Below, one piece after another: positions 16,758 to 25,240 of a stretch of 64,000 bases of DNA. The DNA is taken from contig NZ_CP048115.1 of assembly GCF_010093045.1 (NCBI RefSeq), positions 2,852,001 through 2,916,000 of the forward strand. The letters run 5' to 3'. The first letter of the stretch is position 1; every line of letters begins with the position of its first letter. The position numbers and the translations under genes are program-made. The notes beneath the pieces were generated by a model. It worked only from the letters and a program-made list of their open reading frames with translations, ran no database searches and had not been told where the DNA came from. This stretch comes from Mucilaginibacter sp. 14171R-50. Lineage in GTDB: Bacteria; Bacteroidota; Bacteroidia; Sphingobacteriales; Sphingobacteriaceae.

Positions 16758-18356
16758 TTAAAGAATTTTTTTTACCTCAATAGTTTGGTCAAGACCTATC
16801 TCTTCCGTAAAGTAGCGGTCATGGGATATCACCAGCAACGTTCCATTAAAATCCTTAATCGTTGAAGTAAGTACTTCCAGGCTTTTCACATCCAGGTTGT
16901 TGGTCGGTTCATCCAAAATCAGTATATCCGGCGTGTGATTACTTACCGATAGGCAGCATAGCGAAAGTTTCATTTTTTCACCGCCGCTTAACACCCCACA
17001 ATTTTTGTCCCAGGCCTGGCGTTCAAACTGTGCATAGATCAATAGCGATTTAAGCTCGTGTTCCTGCAAGTTTCGGCTATTGTAATGCTGCAGCTGCTCA
17101 TAAACCGTCCTATCAGGATTAATAATCCTGTACTCTTGATCGAGGTACAGGTAGGTGAAGTCTGTCCGGCTGATGTTTCCGAGACTCGCTGTCAGTATTC
17201 CGGTAATTAATTTAAATAAAGTAGTTTTCCCTGCGCCGTTATCCCCTTTAATGTGCACCCTGTCGCCCGACCGAATTTGAAAGCTAAGCGGTTTCCAAAG
17301 CGGCCCGTTTCCAAAATCGTAAGTCAGATCAGTCGCATCCACCAGCACTTTGCCCTGGTGAAGATCAGACGGTCCAATGTCAATTTTAAGTACCTGGTAT
17401 TGCTGTATCTGCCCACGGATATTCCTGATATTGTCACTGATGGCCGAAAGCTTTTCATCCTGGACATCCAATGCTTTAGCCGTACTGCCTTCGGCTTTAC
17501 TTTTTAAACCACCTGCAATAATCCTTGGCAAAGACCCTGATTTCCCTTTAGCTTGTCCGCGCGATTCTATCTTTTGCCGTTTTTCGGCCACATCGCGGGC
17601 TTTCTGGTGTATTTGTTTTAACGTTTTCGACTGCTCGTGTAATTCGTTCTGCAAGGAGTTTACTTTACCTTCCTTCTGTTCCCTGTAAAAGTCGAAATTG
17701 CCGCCATAAGCTTCCATACCGAATGGGCTTAGTTCAAATGTTTCGGGGAACAGGTTAAGCAAAGTACGGTCATGACTTACCGCCAGTATTGTTGCTTTGA
17801 TATTACTAATCAATTCATATAATTTCTCGCGGCTACGAACATCGAGGTGGTTGGAAGGCTCATCAAGCAGAATTATTTCAGGGGCGTGAACATCAATCCC
17901 TGCAAGGAATACTTTTGTCTTTTCACCCCCGCTAAGGTCTGCCATTTGTTGTTTAGGCAATAGATGACCAAGTTGCCACTTGCTTAAAGCTGCGCGTACC
18001 TTATCTTCAATTTCCCAGTCATCTTCCAGGTTGTTAAAGTGTTGCTCGTCAATGCTACCTTCTGTAATTGCTTTTATGGCTGCTAACTTATGTTCAACCT
18101 TTAGCGCTGCTGCAATTGTTAAGCTATTATATTGACCTAAGTGCTGTGGTACATACCAGGGTGCCGATGATGTGAAAATAATACCTGTCGATGGCTGCGA
18201 TATTCCTGCTATGAGTTGCAACAGTGTAGATTTTCCGGCTCCATTATTACCTACCAACGCAGCTTTCTCGCCCTTATTTATCGTAAAACTAATTTGTTCA
18301 AATAGCCGCTCCTTATTAGGGTGACGGTAAGATAAGGTACTTATCGTTATACTCAT
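16758..18356 (-). CDS. ABC-F family ATPase (ribosome-associated or antibiotic resistance type)
   Basis: 532 aa with two ABC cassettes and no membrane domain. Domain 1 has Walker A GNNGAGKST, signature LSGGEKTKVFLAG and Walker B ILLDEPSNHLD. Domain 2 has Walker A GDNGAGKTT, signature LSGGEKMKLSLC and Walker B ILILDEPTNNLD. Between them (about 220-300) is a charged, helical P-site tRNA interaction motif region (HEQSKTLKQIHQKARDVAEK). ABC-F proteins act on the ribosomal E/P sites; some dislodge antibiotics, others are housekeeping. Co-transcription with a TetR repressor suggests an inducible resistance role rather than housekeeping. The start is almost immediately after a minus-strand -7 box, so the mRNA may be leaderless. 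Confidence 0.9.
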   Translation of the reverse strand: MSITISTLSYRHPNKERLFEQISFTINKGEKAALVGNNGAGKSTLLQLIAGISQPSTGIIFTSSAPWYVPQHLGQYNSLTIAAALKVEHKLAAIKAITEGSIDEQHFNNLEDDWEIEDKVRAALSKWQLGHLLPKQQMADLSGGEKTKVFLAGIDVHAPEIILLDEPSNHLDVRSREKLYELISNIKATILAVSHDRTLLNLFPETFELSPFGMEAYGGNFDFYREQKEGKVNSLQNELHEQSKTLKQIHQKARDVAEKRQKIESRGQAKGKSGSLPRIIAGGLKSKAEGSTAKALDVQDEKLSAISDNIRNIRGQIQQYQVLKIDIGPSDLHQGKVLVDATDLTYDFGNGPLWKPLSFQIRSGDRVHIKGDNGAGKTTLFKLITGILTASLGNISRTDFTYLYLDQEYRIINPDRTVYEQLQHYNSRNLQEHELKSLLIYAQFERQAWDKNCGVLSGGEKMKLSLCCLSVSNHTPDILILDEPTNNLDVKSLEVLTSTIKDFNGTLLVISHDRYFTEEIGLDQTIEVKKIL

Positions 18357-18363
18357 TCCTGTT

Positions 18364-18371
18364 CAAAAATA
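18364..18371 (-). promoter_or_regulatory. -7 element of the ABC-F/tetR operon
   Basis: Minus strand TATTTTTG matches TAnnTTTG; initiation would be within a few nt of the ATG at 18356. A TTTTTG on the minus strand 23 nt further upstream (18400-18395) is a candidate -33 and lies in the centre of the inverted repeat. Confidence 0.45.
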
Positions 18372-18389
18372 ATAATTTAATCTTTTTTG

Positions 18390-18407
18390 TTTAACAAAAA
18401 TGTTAAA
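18390..18407. promoter_or_regulatory. Inverted repeat, probable TetR operator
   Basis: TTTAACA (18390-18396) and TGTTAAA (18401-18407) are exact reverse complements around AAAA. The size and position, 34-51 nt upstream of the ABC-F start and over its likely -33 region, suit repression by the TetR protein encoded downstream in the same operon. Confidence 0.6.
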
Positions 18408-18528
18408 ATATATGTATAAAGTCCTTACTTTTAAGGGCGTATGTTGTCCATTTGGGGAAAGGAAATGTCCGCTTCACGCTCATAAGCTGGGTTAAAGGAA
18501 CATCTAACGCGTACTTTTACGAAATTGA

Positions 18529-18536
18529 TAGCTTTG
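18529..18536 (+). promoter_or_regulatory. -7 element of the LytS/LytTR operon
   Basis: TAGCTTTG matches TAnnTTTG, 32 nt before the kinase ATG at 18568, giving a leader of about 25 nt. No convincing TTTG at -33. Confidence 0.45.
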
Positions 18537-18567
18537 TTAAACAATGTTATCTTCAAGGATTGTATAA

Positions 18568-19587
18568 ATGAAAAACTCCAGGCTTAAAATATCACACGCC
18601 ACTATTTGGATCAGTTCTGTCATACTGGGCTTGTTGTCATCAGTACCGCAACTAGCTTCGCACCAATTCAATCCGCTTGAAGCGGCGGTAAATGCGGGGC
18701 TAACCGGCTCTTTTGCCGTATTGATGTGGTATTTCAACATTTATATGTTATCGCGTAAGCCAGGTAACAGGCGCCGGCAAAGTATCTCGTATAGCAAATT
18801 GTTCAGCTCTTTATTATTCGGCCTAATCGTGATGTTTGCTTTGGCCTGGGTGCAGCAACTGATTCTTTCTCACATCAATTTCGGCCCTACCATGCTGATG
18901 GTCGAAGTGCGCGGTATACTCATTAACCTGGTCTTTTACATGTTCTTAAATCTGCTGCAACAGAACTATGAAAATCAGCACGTGAGCATGGAACTGGAAC
19001 GCATCAAAAGCGACAACCTGGCAGCGCAGTACGAATTGCTGAAGCAGCAGATCAATCCGCATTTTTTGTTCAATAGCCTAAACACCTTAAAGGCGATGGT
19101 AGAAACCGGCGACGAGGAATCAGTGAATTTTATTCTCAAACTGTCCAACTTCTACCGCTTTACTTTAGAGAGCCGAAAACTGGACCTGATCCGTTTAAGC
19201 GAGGAGATGGAGATTGTGAACGCCTATCTTTTTCTACAACGGGCACGTTTCGATGGTGGATTTACATTCACCAGTAAGCTAACCGATCGGACGTTAAAAA
19301 CCCTGGTTCCTCCTTTTACACTGCAATTACTAATTGAAAATTGCATTAAGCATAACATCGTATCGTTACAGCGCCCGTTGCATATTAGTATTTACGAAGA
19401 TGGCGAGTACATAGTAGTAGAAAATAAACTGCAGGTAAAAAAAGGCGAGGTGAGCTCCACAGGTGTGGGCTTGAAAAATATTGGGTTACGTTACAGCCAT
19501 CTGCTGGAAAAGGATATTGAAATTATTAATGACGACAAAACTTTTAAGGTAAAACTTCCGCTTATATATGAACATTCTCATTATTGA
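18568..19587 (+). CDS. LytS/YehU-type sensor histidine kinase
   Basis: 339 aa. Four membrane helices occupy about residues 10-130 (ATIWISSVILGLLSSV, GLTGSFAVLMWYFNIYML, LLFGLIVMFALAWVQQL, GILINLVFYMFLNLL) with no sizeable extracytoplasmic domain. The His-kinase motif YELLKQQINPHFLFNSLNTL holds the phospho-accepting His, followed by the ATPase N-box LQLLIENCIKHNI and the glycine box STGVGLKNIGLRYSHLL. It phosphorylates the LytTR regulator whose gene overlaps its last 20 nt. The signal is unknown. There is no evidence tying it to the injection system 2 kb further on, apart from proximity. Confidence 0.93.
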   Translation: MKNSRLKISHATIWISSVILGLLSSVPQLASHQFNPLEAAVNAGLTGSFAVLMWYFNIYMLSRKPGNRRRQSISYSKLFSSLLFGLIVMFALAWVQQLILSHINFGPTMLMVEVRGILINLVFYMFLNLLQQNYENQHVSMELERIKSDNLAAQYELLKQQINPHFLFNSLNTLKAMVETGDEESVNFILKLSNFYRFTLESRKLDLIRLSEEMEIVNAYLFLQRARFDGGFTFTSKLTDRTLKTLVPPFTLQLLIENCIKHNIVSLQRPLHISIYEDGEYIVVENKLQVKKGEVSSTGVGLKNIGLRYSHLLEKDIEIINDDKTFKVKLPLIYEHSHY

Positions 19588-20332
19588 AGACGAACGACGG
19601 ACGGCTAAGTCGCTCGAAACCATTATTAAAGATCTCAAACCCAACGCACGGATAACCGGACAATACCAAAGTGTAGAAGAATCGGTAGCAGCATTGAGCA
19701 ATACAGCAGCACAACCGGATCTGATCTTTATGGATATTCAGTTGGCTGATGGCTTATCGTTTGAAATATTCAAATCAGTAAAAATCACCTGTCCGGTTGT
19801 ATTCTGTACCGCTTTTGATGAGTACTCGCTGGAGGCATTTAAAAGCAATGGTGTTGATTATGTACTAAAGCCGTTCTCCAAAGACGACATTAATGAAGCA
19901 CTGCGAAAGGTGGATGAGCTAAAAAACTTTTTTCAACAAAAAACTTCGCCCGATTTAGAAAGCCTGCTCTTAAGGCTTAACCCCTCTAGCGGGAAAACTA
20001 GTTTTCTGGTTTTTAAAAATCAGAAATATACGACCGTGCAAACAGATCATATTGCGTTCTTCTACATCAGAAATGATTCCACCTCGATAATGTGTTTCGA
20101 CGGGCAGGAGTATGCGCTTAACCAATCACTTGATACTATTGCTGCTTCTGTTTCGGCTAGACAATTCTTCAGGATTAACCGGCAGTACCTGGTCAACTTC
20201 AGGGCGATTAAGGAGGTAGAGCACTATTTTCTGCGGAAGTTATATGTTAAACTGATTATCGAAACGCCGGAAAGACTGCTTATTAATAAAGAGAAATCGC
20301 ACAGCTTTCTGAACTGGATGGAAGAGCGGTAA
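19568..20332 (+). CDS. LytTR-family response regulator
   Basis: 254 aa. The receiver domain (1-120) carries the acidic pair in ILIIEDERR, the phospho-Asp in DLIFMDIQLADG, the Thr/Ala in VVFCTAFDEYSLEAF and the Lys in VLKPFSK. The C-terminal LytTR DNA-binding domain covers about 150-254 (FFRINRQYLVNFRAIKEVEH). It overlaps the kinase gene by 20 nt, a coupling typical of this pair. LytTR regulators bind paired direct repeats; none was confidently located nearby, and the target genes cannot be named. Confidence 0.95.
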   Translation: MNILIIEDERRTAKSLETIIKDLKPNARITGQYQSVEESVAALSNTAAQPDLIFMDIQLADGLSFEIFKSVKITCPVVFCTAFDEYSLEAFKSNGVDYVLKPFSKDDINEALRKVDELKNFFQQKTSPDLESLLLRLNPSSGKTSFLVFKNQKYTTVQTDHIAFFYIRNDSTSIMCFDGQEYALNQSLDTIAASVSARQFFRINRQYLVNFRAIKEVEHYFLRKLYVKLIIETPERLLINKEKSHSFLNWMEER

Positions 20333-20593
20333 AATTCTTGCTCAAGTGATTAATCTGATTTTTTCATTTCCTGGTTAGCTTAATCTTCCATACACAGGGT
20401 AACACCTGTGCGTTTAACCCTTTGCAGGCCTTCCGGTAGATCGGTTGGGCGGCGCGCCACGTTAAGTGCCCAAGTTTCGAAAGTAAAAAAAGCTGATTTT
20501 GCCCTTTGTTATTTTAAAAACCTGTCTTATCTTTAATTTCTGCTTGCTTAATGGTTAAAATTAGCAAGATAGTTAATACCTAAACCCGTCCTG
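20333..20593. other. Intergenic region before the injection-system regulator
   Basis: No protein-coding gene is seen. It holds a small 6-bp hairpin (CACAGG/CCTGTG, 20393-20410) without a T run and, at 20505-20535, a good Bacteroidota promoter, listed separately. Confidence 0.5.
20505..20535 (+). promoter_or_regulatory. Promoter for the regulator preceding the eCIS
   Basis: TTTG (20505-20508) is separated by exactly 19 nt from TATCTTTA (20528-20535), which differs from the -7 consensus TAnnTTTG only at the last base. The spacing is the expected one. Initiation near 20542 gives a leader of about 50 nt to the short ORF at 20594. Confidence 0.55.
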
Positions 20594-20689
20594 ATGAAAG
20601 CCCCTTACATTATAACCTTTTCCCGGGTGCATGTAACGTATAATCTCCGCGGGATTGCTGTACCTGACCTGCATACTGAAAAAGGATGA
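20594..20689 (+). CDS. Short upstream ORF translationally coupled to the regulator
   Basis: 31 codons (begins MKAPYIITFSRVHV) between the promoter and the regulator. Its TGA (20687-20689) overlaps the regulator ATG at 20686 as ATGA, a classic coupling arrangement. No homologue is recognised. It may be a leader peptide that controls regulator translation, or chance; the overlap is the only support. Confidence 0.3.
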   Translation: MKAPYIITFSRVHVTYNLRGIAVPDLHTEKG

Positions 20690-21543
20690 TGGCAGAGAAA
20701 TCAATAGTAATAGGTTGTGATGATACCGACCGGCTGACCTTATTGTTGAGTGCTTTTAAAGAAACCTGCATGTTTAAATTCCGGATAACATCCGTTACCC
20801 GGGGTGTCGATCTGGTCAAGATCACCAAGGCGGTTGAACCGGATATTATCGTACTGAGCTTTTGGAACAACCAATTGATTATCGATACCTGTTTCCAAGT
20901 TTCAGCAAATAAAACGCCCGTGTTGTGTGTGACAAGGGGCATCGAGATAGAGCGGCTGTGCTGGTCAGCACAGCACATTATGTTTACTTACTCCATCGAG
21001 CACATTAAAATAAAAAATCACCTGTGCTCGTGTATAAATTCTATCTTTCTTCTGCAGCACGAATCACCCGCTGCGGTGCCGCTTGCGGCAGTTGGAATGC
21101 CAGGGGTTGATCCGGCCGCGGTCGCCAGCCTTAGCCGCTATATTATGGAGCTCGACCAAAAGTCAGTGCTTTTAACTAAAGTGAAAAACCGGATCGCCGG
21201 CATTCACGAAAAAGCGGATAATTCATTAAGAGGCGAACTAAGTTCCATTGTTAACGCAATTAAAATTGCGCAAAACGATAAACACTTATGGATAGATTTT
21301 AAACTGCATTTTGAGCAGGCAAACCCTAACTTTTTTGGGTTTTTAGCGGCCAGGTACCCGTATCTCACTCCGATCGACCTTAAGTACTGCTGCTACCTCA
21401 AAATGGACATGTCTTACGACGACATCAGGAACCTTTTAGGCATAAACCAGGAGAGTGTGCGCACGCATACCTACCGCCTAAAAAAGAAACTCTCCCTTAC
21501 CCGGAGCGAAGATCTCAGAAAGTTCCTCCGGTCAGCGTGCTGA
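20686..21543 (+). CDS. Regulator with degenerate receiver and LuxR-like HTH, upstream of the eCIS
   Basis: 285 aa. Residues 1-125 follow the receiver fold (SIVIGCDDTDRLTLLLSAFK, PDIIVLSFWNNQLIID), but the position expected to be the phosphorylated Asp reads Ser (IVLSFWN), so phosphorylation is unlikely. A helical linker (about 145-215) precedes the C-terminal DNA-binding region (LTPIDLKYCCYLKMDMSYDD, then IRNLLGINQESVRTHTYRLK), the Bacteroidota variant of the LuxR-type HTH. The first eCIS gene begins 197 nt downstream on the same strand, making this the best candidate for its pathway-specific regulator. That link is positional only. The start could be the first or second of two adjacent ATGs (20686 or 20689). 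Confidence 0.8.
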   Translation: MMAEKSIVIGCDDTDRLTLLLSAFKETCMFKFRITSVTRGVDLVKITKAVEPDIIVLSFWNNQLIIDTCFQVSANKTPVLCVTRGIEIERLCWSAQHIMFTYSIEHIKIKNHLCSCINSIFLLQHESPAAVPLAAVGMPGVDPAAVASLSRYIMELDQKSVLLTKVKNRIAGIHEKADNSLRGELSSIVNAIKIAQNDKHLWIDFKLHFEQANPNFFGFLAARYPYLTPIDLKYCCYLKMDMSYDDIRNLLGINQESVRTHTYRLKKKLSLTRSEDLRKFLRSAC

Positions 21544-21739
21544 TCATCACCCTTTATTTCTTCCGGGATATACAAACCAGGCGGGGCTTTACCGTCGCCG
21601 TTTTTTGGGTGTCTATGTTTTGTCTATCCGGATAATATTTTGCTTCGCGATGTTCATGATTGGTATACGCCGGGTTTTAACGCGACTGTTTTGAAGGTCG
21701 TAATTTTACTTTATCCGTTAGGCAACATAAACAGCTACT

Positions 21740-22309
21740 ATGATAAACGAGGCACTACAGTTTATAGTTCAGGCTTTGAACCAGGCGCTTAAAAACAATT
21801 TTCTGTCTGATGAAGACCTTGTTGTTATGAACAACGTGATTCAGGCGGATGGTACCATACCCCTTATCAATCAAAATAAGGTGGTGCTGTCGCTTATTAA
21901 TATCGAAAAGGAGACCAATAAGCCGTTTAATACCTATAAGCGGCCGTTAGAAGATAATAATTATGCCGCGGGCAGTCCTTCCGAATATTATAACCTTGAT
22001 ATTCTTTTCAGTTCGAATTTTGATGACTATAGCGAATCGTTAAAAATGCTGAGCGCAGTTATTGCCTATTTCCAGGGCCACACTTCGCTTACCCCTGCCG
22101 ATTCATCTGCAATACCCGCCGGTATAAAAAAGCTTGACGTTGATGTAGAAAGGCTGGCTTTTCATCAAATGCATAGTTTATGGACGGCTATGGGTGCAAA
22201 ATATCAACCCTCTATCCTCTATAAGGTAAGGTTACTAAATATACAATCGGGCCAGGTAAAGGGAGCGGTTGCGGCTGTTACAAAAACAGAAAACATGGTT
22301 ACGCAATGA
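21740..22309 (+). CDS. eCIS tube-terminator/cap protein (DUF4255, Afp16/Pvc16-like)
   Basis: 189 aa. The DUF4255 (Pvc16 N-terminal) pattern is clear: MINEALQFIVQALNQAL at the start, NKVVLSLINIEKE, YYNLDILFSSNFDDYSESLK, and HSLWTAMGAKYQPSILYKVR at about 155-175. In Afp and PVC particles this protein caps the distal end of tube and sheath, ending polymerisation at the length set by the tape measure. It is the first gene of the locus and overlaps the next by four bases (ATGA at 22306-22309), implying coupled translation. Confidence 0.93.
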   Translation: MINEALQFIVQALNQALKNNFLSDEDLVVMNNVIQADGTIPLINQNKVVLSLINIEKETNKPFNTYKRPLEDNNYAAGSPSEYYNLDILFSSNFDDYSESLKMLSAVIAYFQGHTSLTPADSSAIPAGIKKLDVDVERLAFHQMHSLWTAMGAKYQPSILYKVRLLNIQSGQVKGAVAAVTKTENMVTQ

Positions 22310-23133
22310 AAGTTAACTGCAACATATTTTTTGAACTGATGACCAGGCACGCATACTACGAATCGGGTTGGTGCGAGTGTTTTAGTTTTAGTGCGGACGA
22401 AGATACAGCACGTTTATTTAAGCGCTACCAAATAGGTATTGCAGCAGTTGCAGGAGGCTTTAAACTTTACACGTTTGGCAGGGGCTTAACAAACCTGGTA
22501 GATAGTTTGAATGCAGCAGGCCCCGGGTTTTTCCAGATAAATATCAATTGCAGCGACCCCACGTTTTATAACTTCACCGAACTGCCGACTAATTGGATAG
22601 GGAGTATAGAGTATAACACGGCATATACATCTGCAGCAACCGCAAATGCTGCAGAGCTTTATGCGAAGCTGCTGCCTGATGCGCAGCCCGGCTACGCTGG
22701 TAAAATCATCATAAATTTTAATGATCTTACATCATTGAACGGGCGGCCAGCTTTTTACATTGAATTTTCGCCGCGGGCTACGCAATGGCAGTATTATGTT
22801 ATTAACCAAAGTGCGGTATACCTTTCGTCGCCGGTTATAGAGGATAAGCAGCACCAAACCAGCTTTGAGGGGCCGCAACAGGTAACAACGGTGATGGGGC
22901 AGCCGGCACTGTTCTTCTCATCTGGCCAGCGCCTGCTGCCGCTGAGCAACTGGCCTAAATATAAATTTAACCTTTTAGACCGCCTGCCACCTAAAAGCCA
23001 GGGCACGGCTGCCTTTGCAACCACGGCCAAAATGGTATTTAAGGGTTTGCCGAACCCCGATCCGGGATATGTTAGCCCGGTTTTGGTTAATAACCGGCAG
23101 CAGCTTTCGTCACCGATGTACGTATACTTATAG
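22306..23133 (+). CDS. eCIS-associated protein of unknown function
   Basis: 275 aa, not recognised. The N-terminal half has a bulky aromatic region (YYESGWCECFSFSADEDTAR) and a motif FKLYTFGRGLTNLVDSL; the C-terminal half is beta-rich and proline-containing (KYKFNLLDRLPPKSQG). There is no signal peptide or membrane helix. Its place, coupled by ATGA to the DUF4255 cap and 23 nt before the sheath, argues for a structural role near the cap or as an adaptor between cap and sheath. Cap-adaptor proteins are known in some Bacteroidota particles, but I cannot establish homology from sequence alone. Confidence 0.6.
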   Translation: MKVNCNIFFELMTRHAYYESGWCECFSFSADEDTARLFKRYQIGIAAVAGGFKLYTFGRGLTNLVDSLNAAGPGFFQININCSDPTFYNFTELPTNWIGSIEYNTAYTSAATANAAELYAKLLPDAQPGYAGKIIINFNDLTSLNGRPAFYIEFSPRATQWQYYVINQSAVYLSSPVIEDKQHQTSFEGPQQVTTVMGQPALFFSSGQRLLPLSNWPKYKFNLLDRLPPKSQGTAAFATTAKMVFKGLPNPDPGYVSPVLVNNRQQLSSPMYVYL

Positions 23134-23156
23134 TTAGCAATTTTAAAACATACTTT

Positions 23157-24734
23157 ATGAACCTTTCAACAATCGCGTCTCCCGGAGTTTACATCAACGA
23201 ACAGAATGCATTCTCTAACTCGGTGGTCCCTGTGGCTACCGCCGTACCCGCCTTTATAGGCTATACGCCCCAGGCCGTATATGAGGGTAAATCTTATACC
23301 AATGTTGCGTTTAAGATAACGTCATTTGCAGATTTTCAAGCAATTTATTGCTATCCGTCGCCGCCCGCACCGGCTCCCGCCGCCAAGCAGTACAACCCGC
23401 AGTATTACCTGGTAGCGCAAAAAAGCCAGCCGGCAACAGGTAATTACATGCTTATTAACGGTACCTATTACTCGTATGTACCAGATCCGAACTCTATATA
23501 CTACCTCTATAACAGTATCATGATGTTTTACCAGAACGGTGGTGCCGATGCCTACATCGTTTCGGTAGGCTCTTACGGTGCAACCTCGGGTAAACCTGCA
23601 AACCCGGGCGACCAGATCGTAAACTCGAATGTGCAGTTAAATGACCTGCTCGGCGGCCTAAGCATCCTGCAGAATGAGGACGAACCAACCATGTACATCT
23701 GCCCCGAAGCCACCCTGCTATCGCTGGCGGATAATGGCACCCTGATGCAGGAAATGCTTTTGCAAAGCTCAACAATGGGTACAACAATAAGTGTATTTGA
23801 CATTATAGGGGGTAAAGCACCCGACCCGATACTTTACACCAACGATATCACGAATTTCAGAAGCAGCACCGGCGCTAACGGACTTAGTTATGGTACTGCT
23901 TACTACCCGTTTGTGGGCACCAGTATCATGCAGCCCGGAGATATAGATTATACTAATCTGTTTGGTGGCGATACCAAACAGCTTGCACCCATAATCAACC
24001 CCGCCTCGGCGCCCGATCCTACAACGGCATCAATTTTAAGCACTATACAGTCGGGTACTTCTACCATGACGGTCCAGCAGTTAAATAATGCGCTTATAAT
24101 TGCAAACCCTGTATATAAAACTATCATTAACAGCATCCTGCTCGACTTGAACATACTGCCTCCAAGCGGCGGTATGGCCGGTGTGATGACCACTATTGAC
24201 CAGGCAGCCGGTGTTTGGGAAGCGCCCGCGAATACATCAATAGTAGGCGTATCATCGCTTCCTATCAAGCTTTCCGAAACGCAGCAGGCCAACCTGAACG
24301 TTGATGCATTATCGGGTAAATCTGTTAACGCCATACGCTCATTCAATGGTATAGGCATATTGGTTTGGGGTGCGCGCACGCTGGATGGTAACAGCAACGA
24401 TTGGCGCTACCTGCCGGTAAGGCGTACCATGATCATGCTTGAACAATCGTGTAAGCTGGCGGCACAGGCCTATGTATTTCAGCCAAACGTTAAAAACACC
24501 TGGGAGGCTGTAAAATCTATGATCGGCAGCTTCTTAAACTCTATATGGAAACAGGGCGGGCTAATGGGCGCCAGCGCATCGGATGCATACAGTGTTGATT
24601 GCGGACTGGGATCGACAATGACCGCCGACGATATACTTGCGGGCTTTATGAATGTAACCGTAAAAGTATCGCTGGTACACCCCGCTGAGTTTATCGTGAT
24701 CACCTTCCAACAGGAGATGGCAGTATCAAGCTAA
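23157..24734 (+). CDS. eCIS contractile sheath protein
   Basis: 525 aa, in the range of Afp2/Afp3-like sheaths. The start ASPGVYINEQ and AVPAFIGYTPQA is the conserved sheath N-terminal handshake strand. The domain closest to T4 gp18 ends with WGARTLDGNSNDWRYLPVRR, followed by MIMLEQSCKLAAQAYVFQPN, a signature of all tail sheaths, and a C-terminal strand VHPAEFIVITFQQEMAVSS. Sheath subunits surround the tube and contract to drive it through the target membrane. Only this one sheath gene is present, whereas Afp and PVC loci carry two or three, so all rings, including the baseplate-proximal one, must use this product. Confidence 0.96.
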   Translation: MNLSTIASPGVYINEQNAFSNSVVPVATAVPAFIGYTPQAVYEGKSYTNVAFKITSFADFQAIYCYPSPPAPAPAAKQYNPQYYLVAQKSQPATGNYMLINGTYYSYVPDPNSIYYLYNSIMMFYQNGGADAYIVSVGSYGATSGKPANPGDQIVNSNVQLNDLLGGLSILQNEDEPTMYICPEATLLSLADNGTLMQEMLLQSSTMGTTISVFDIIGGKAPDPILYTNDITNFRSSTGANGLSYGTAYYPFVGTSIMQPGDIDYTNLFGGDTKQLAPIINPASAPDPTTASILSTIQSGTSTMTVQQLNNALIIANPVYKTIINSILLDLNILPPSGGMAGVMTTIDQAAGVWEAPANTSIVGVSSLPIKLSETQQANLNVDALSGKSVNAIRSFNGIGILVWGARTLDGNSNDWRYLPVRRTMIMLEQSCKLAAQAYVFQPNVKNTWEAVKSMIGSFLNSIWKQGGLMGASASDAYSVDCGLGSTMTADDILAGFMNVTVKVSLVHPAEFIVITFQQEMAVSS

Positions 24735-24766
24735 CCAATTGTATTACAACTTAAAAATATAAGATA

Positions 24767-25240
24767 ATGGCAACAGACAACGGAAGTGCAGAAGGCTCAA
24801 CATGGCCGATGCCGAAATTCAGATTTGAGGTAGACCTTGGATCTACCATGCAAAAGATAGCCTTTCAGGAAGTATCGGGCATGGATGTAGAACACCAGAT
24901 AATTGAATACAGAAACAGCAACAGCCCGCTTTTTTCAACCGAAAAAATGCCCGGTATAGTTAAATATGGCAACGTGACCATGAAACGCGGCGTGTTTGTG
25001 AACGACAACACGTTTTGGAACTGGCGCTCGCAAATTGCTATGAACACCGTTGCCAGGCAAACGGTGGTAATAAAACTGCTTGACGAAAACGGCGATATAA
25101 CCATGCAGTGGCAGTTGTTGAACGCATGGCCAACCAAAATTACCAGTACAGACCTTAAATCTGACGGAAACGAAGTAGCGGTAGACACCATAGAAATTGC
25201 ACATGAGCAACTCATCATTACCAACGGTAAGTCCTCATAA
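24767..25240 (+). CDS. eCIS inner tube protein (Afp1-like, gp19 family)
   Basis: 157 aa, the T4 gp19/Hcp-like tube fold. The motif WPMPKFRFEVDLG, then MQKIAFQEVSGMDVEHQIIEYRN, and KYGNVTMKRGVFVNDNTFWNW are diagnostic. Near the C-terminus, ITMQWQLLNAWPTKITSTDL is followed by VAVDTIEIAHEQLII. Hexamers stack to make the tube lumen that holds cargo. It directly follows the sheath by 32 nt and its last 38 nt overlap the second tube gene. Confidence 0.96.
   Translation: MATDNGSAEGSTWPMPKFRFEVDLGSTMQKIAFQEVSGMDVEHQIIEYRNSNSPLFSTEKMPGIVKYGNVTMKRGVFVNDNTFWNWRSQIAMNTVARQTVVIKLLDENGDITMQWQLLNAWPTKITSTDLKSDGNEVAVDTIEIAHEQLIITNGKSS

Noticed and set aside
18568-20332. LytS/LytTR pair as regulator of the eCIS
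   Set aside because: Only proximity supports it; a promoter and another regulator gene lie between, so it is listed as independent.
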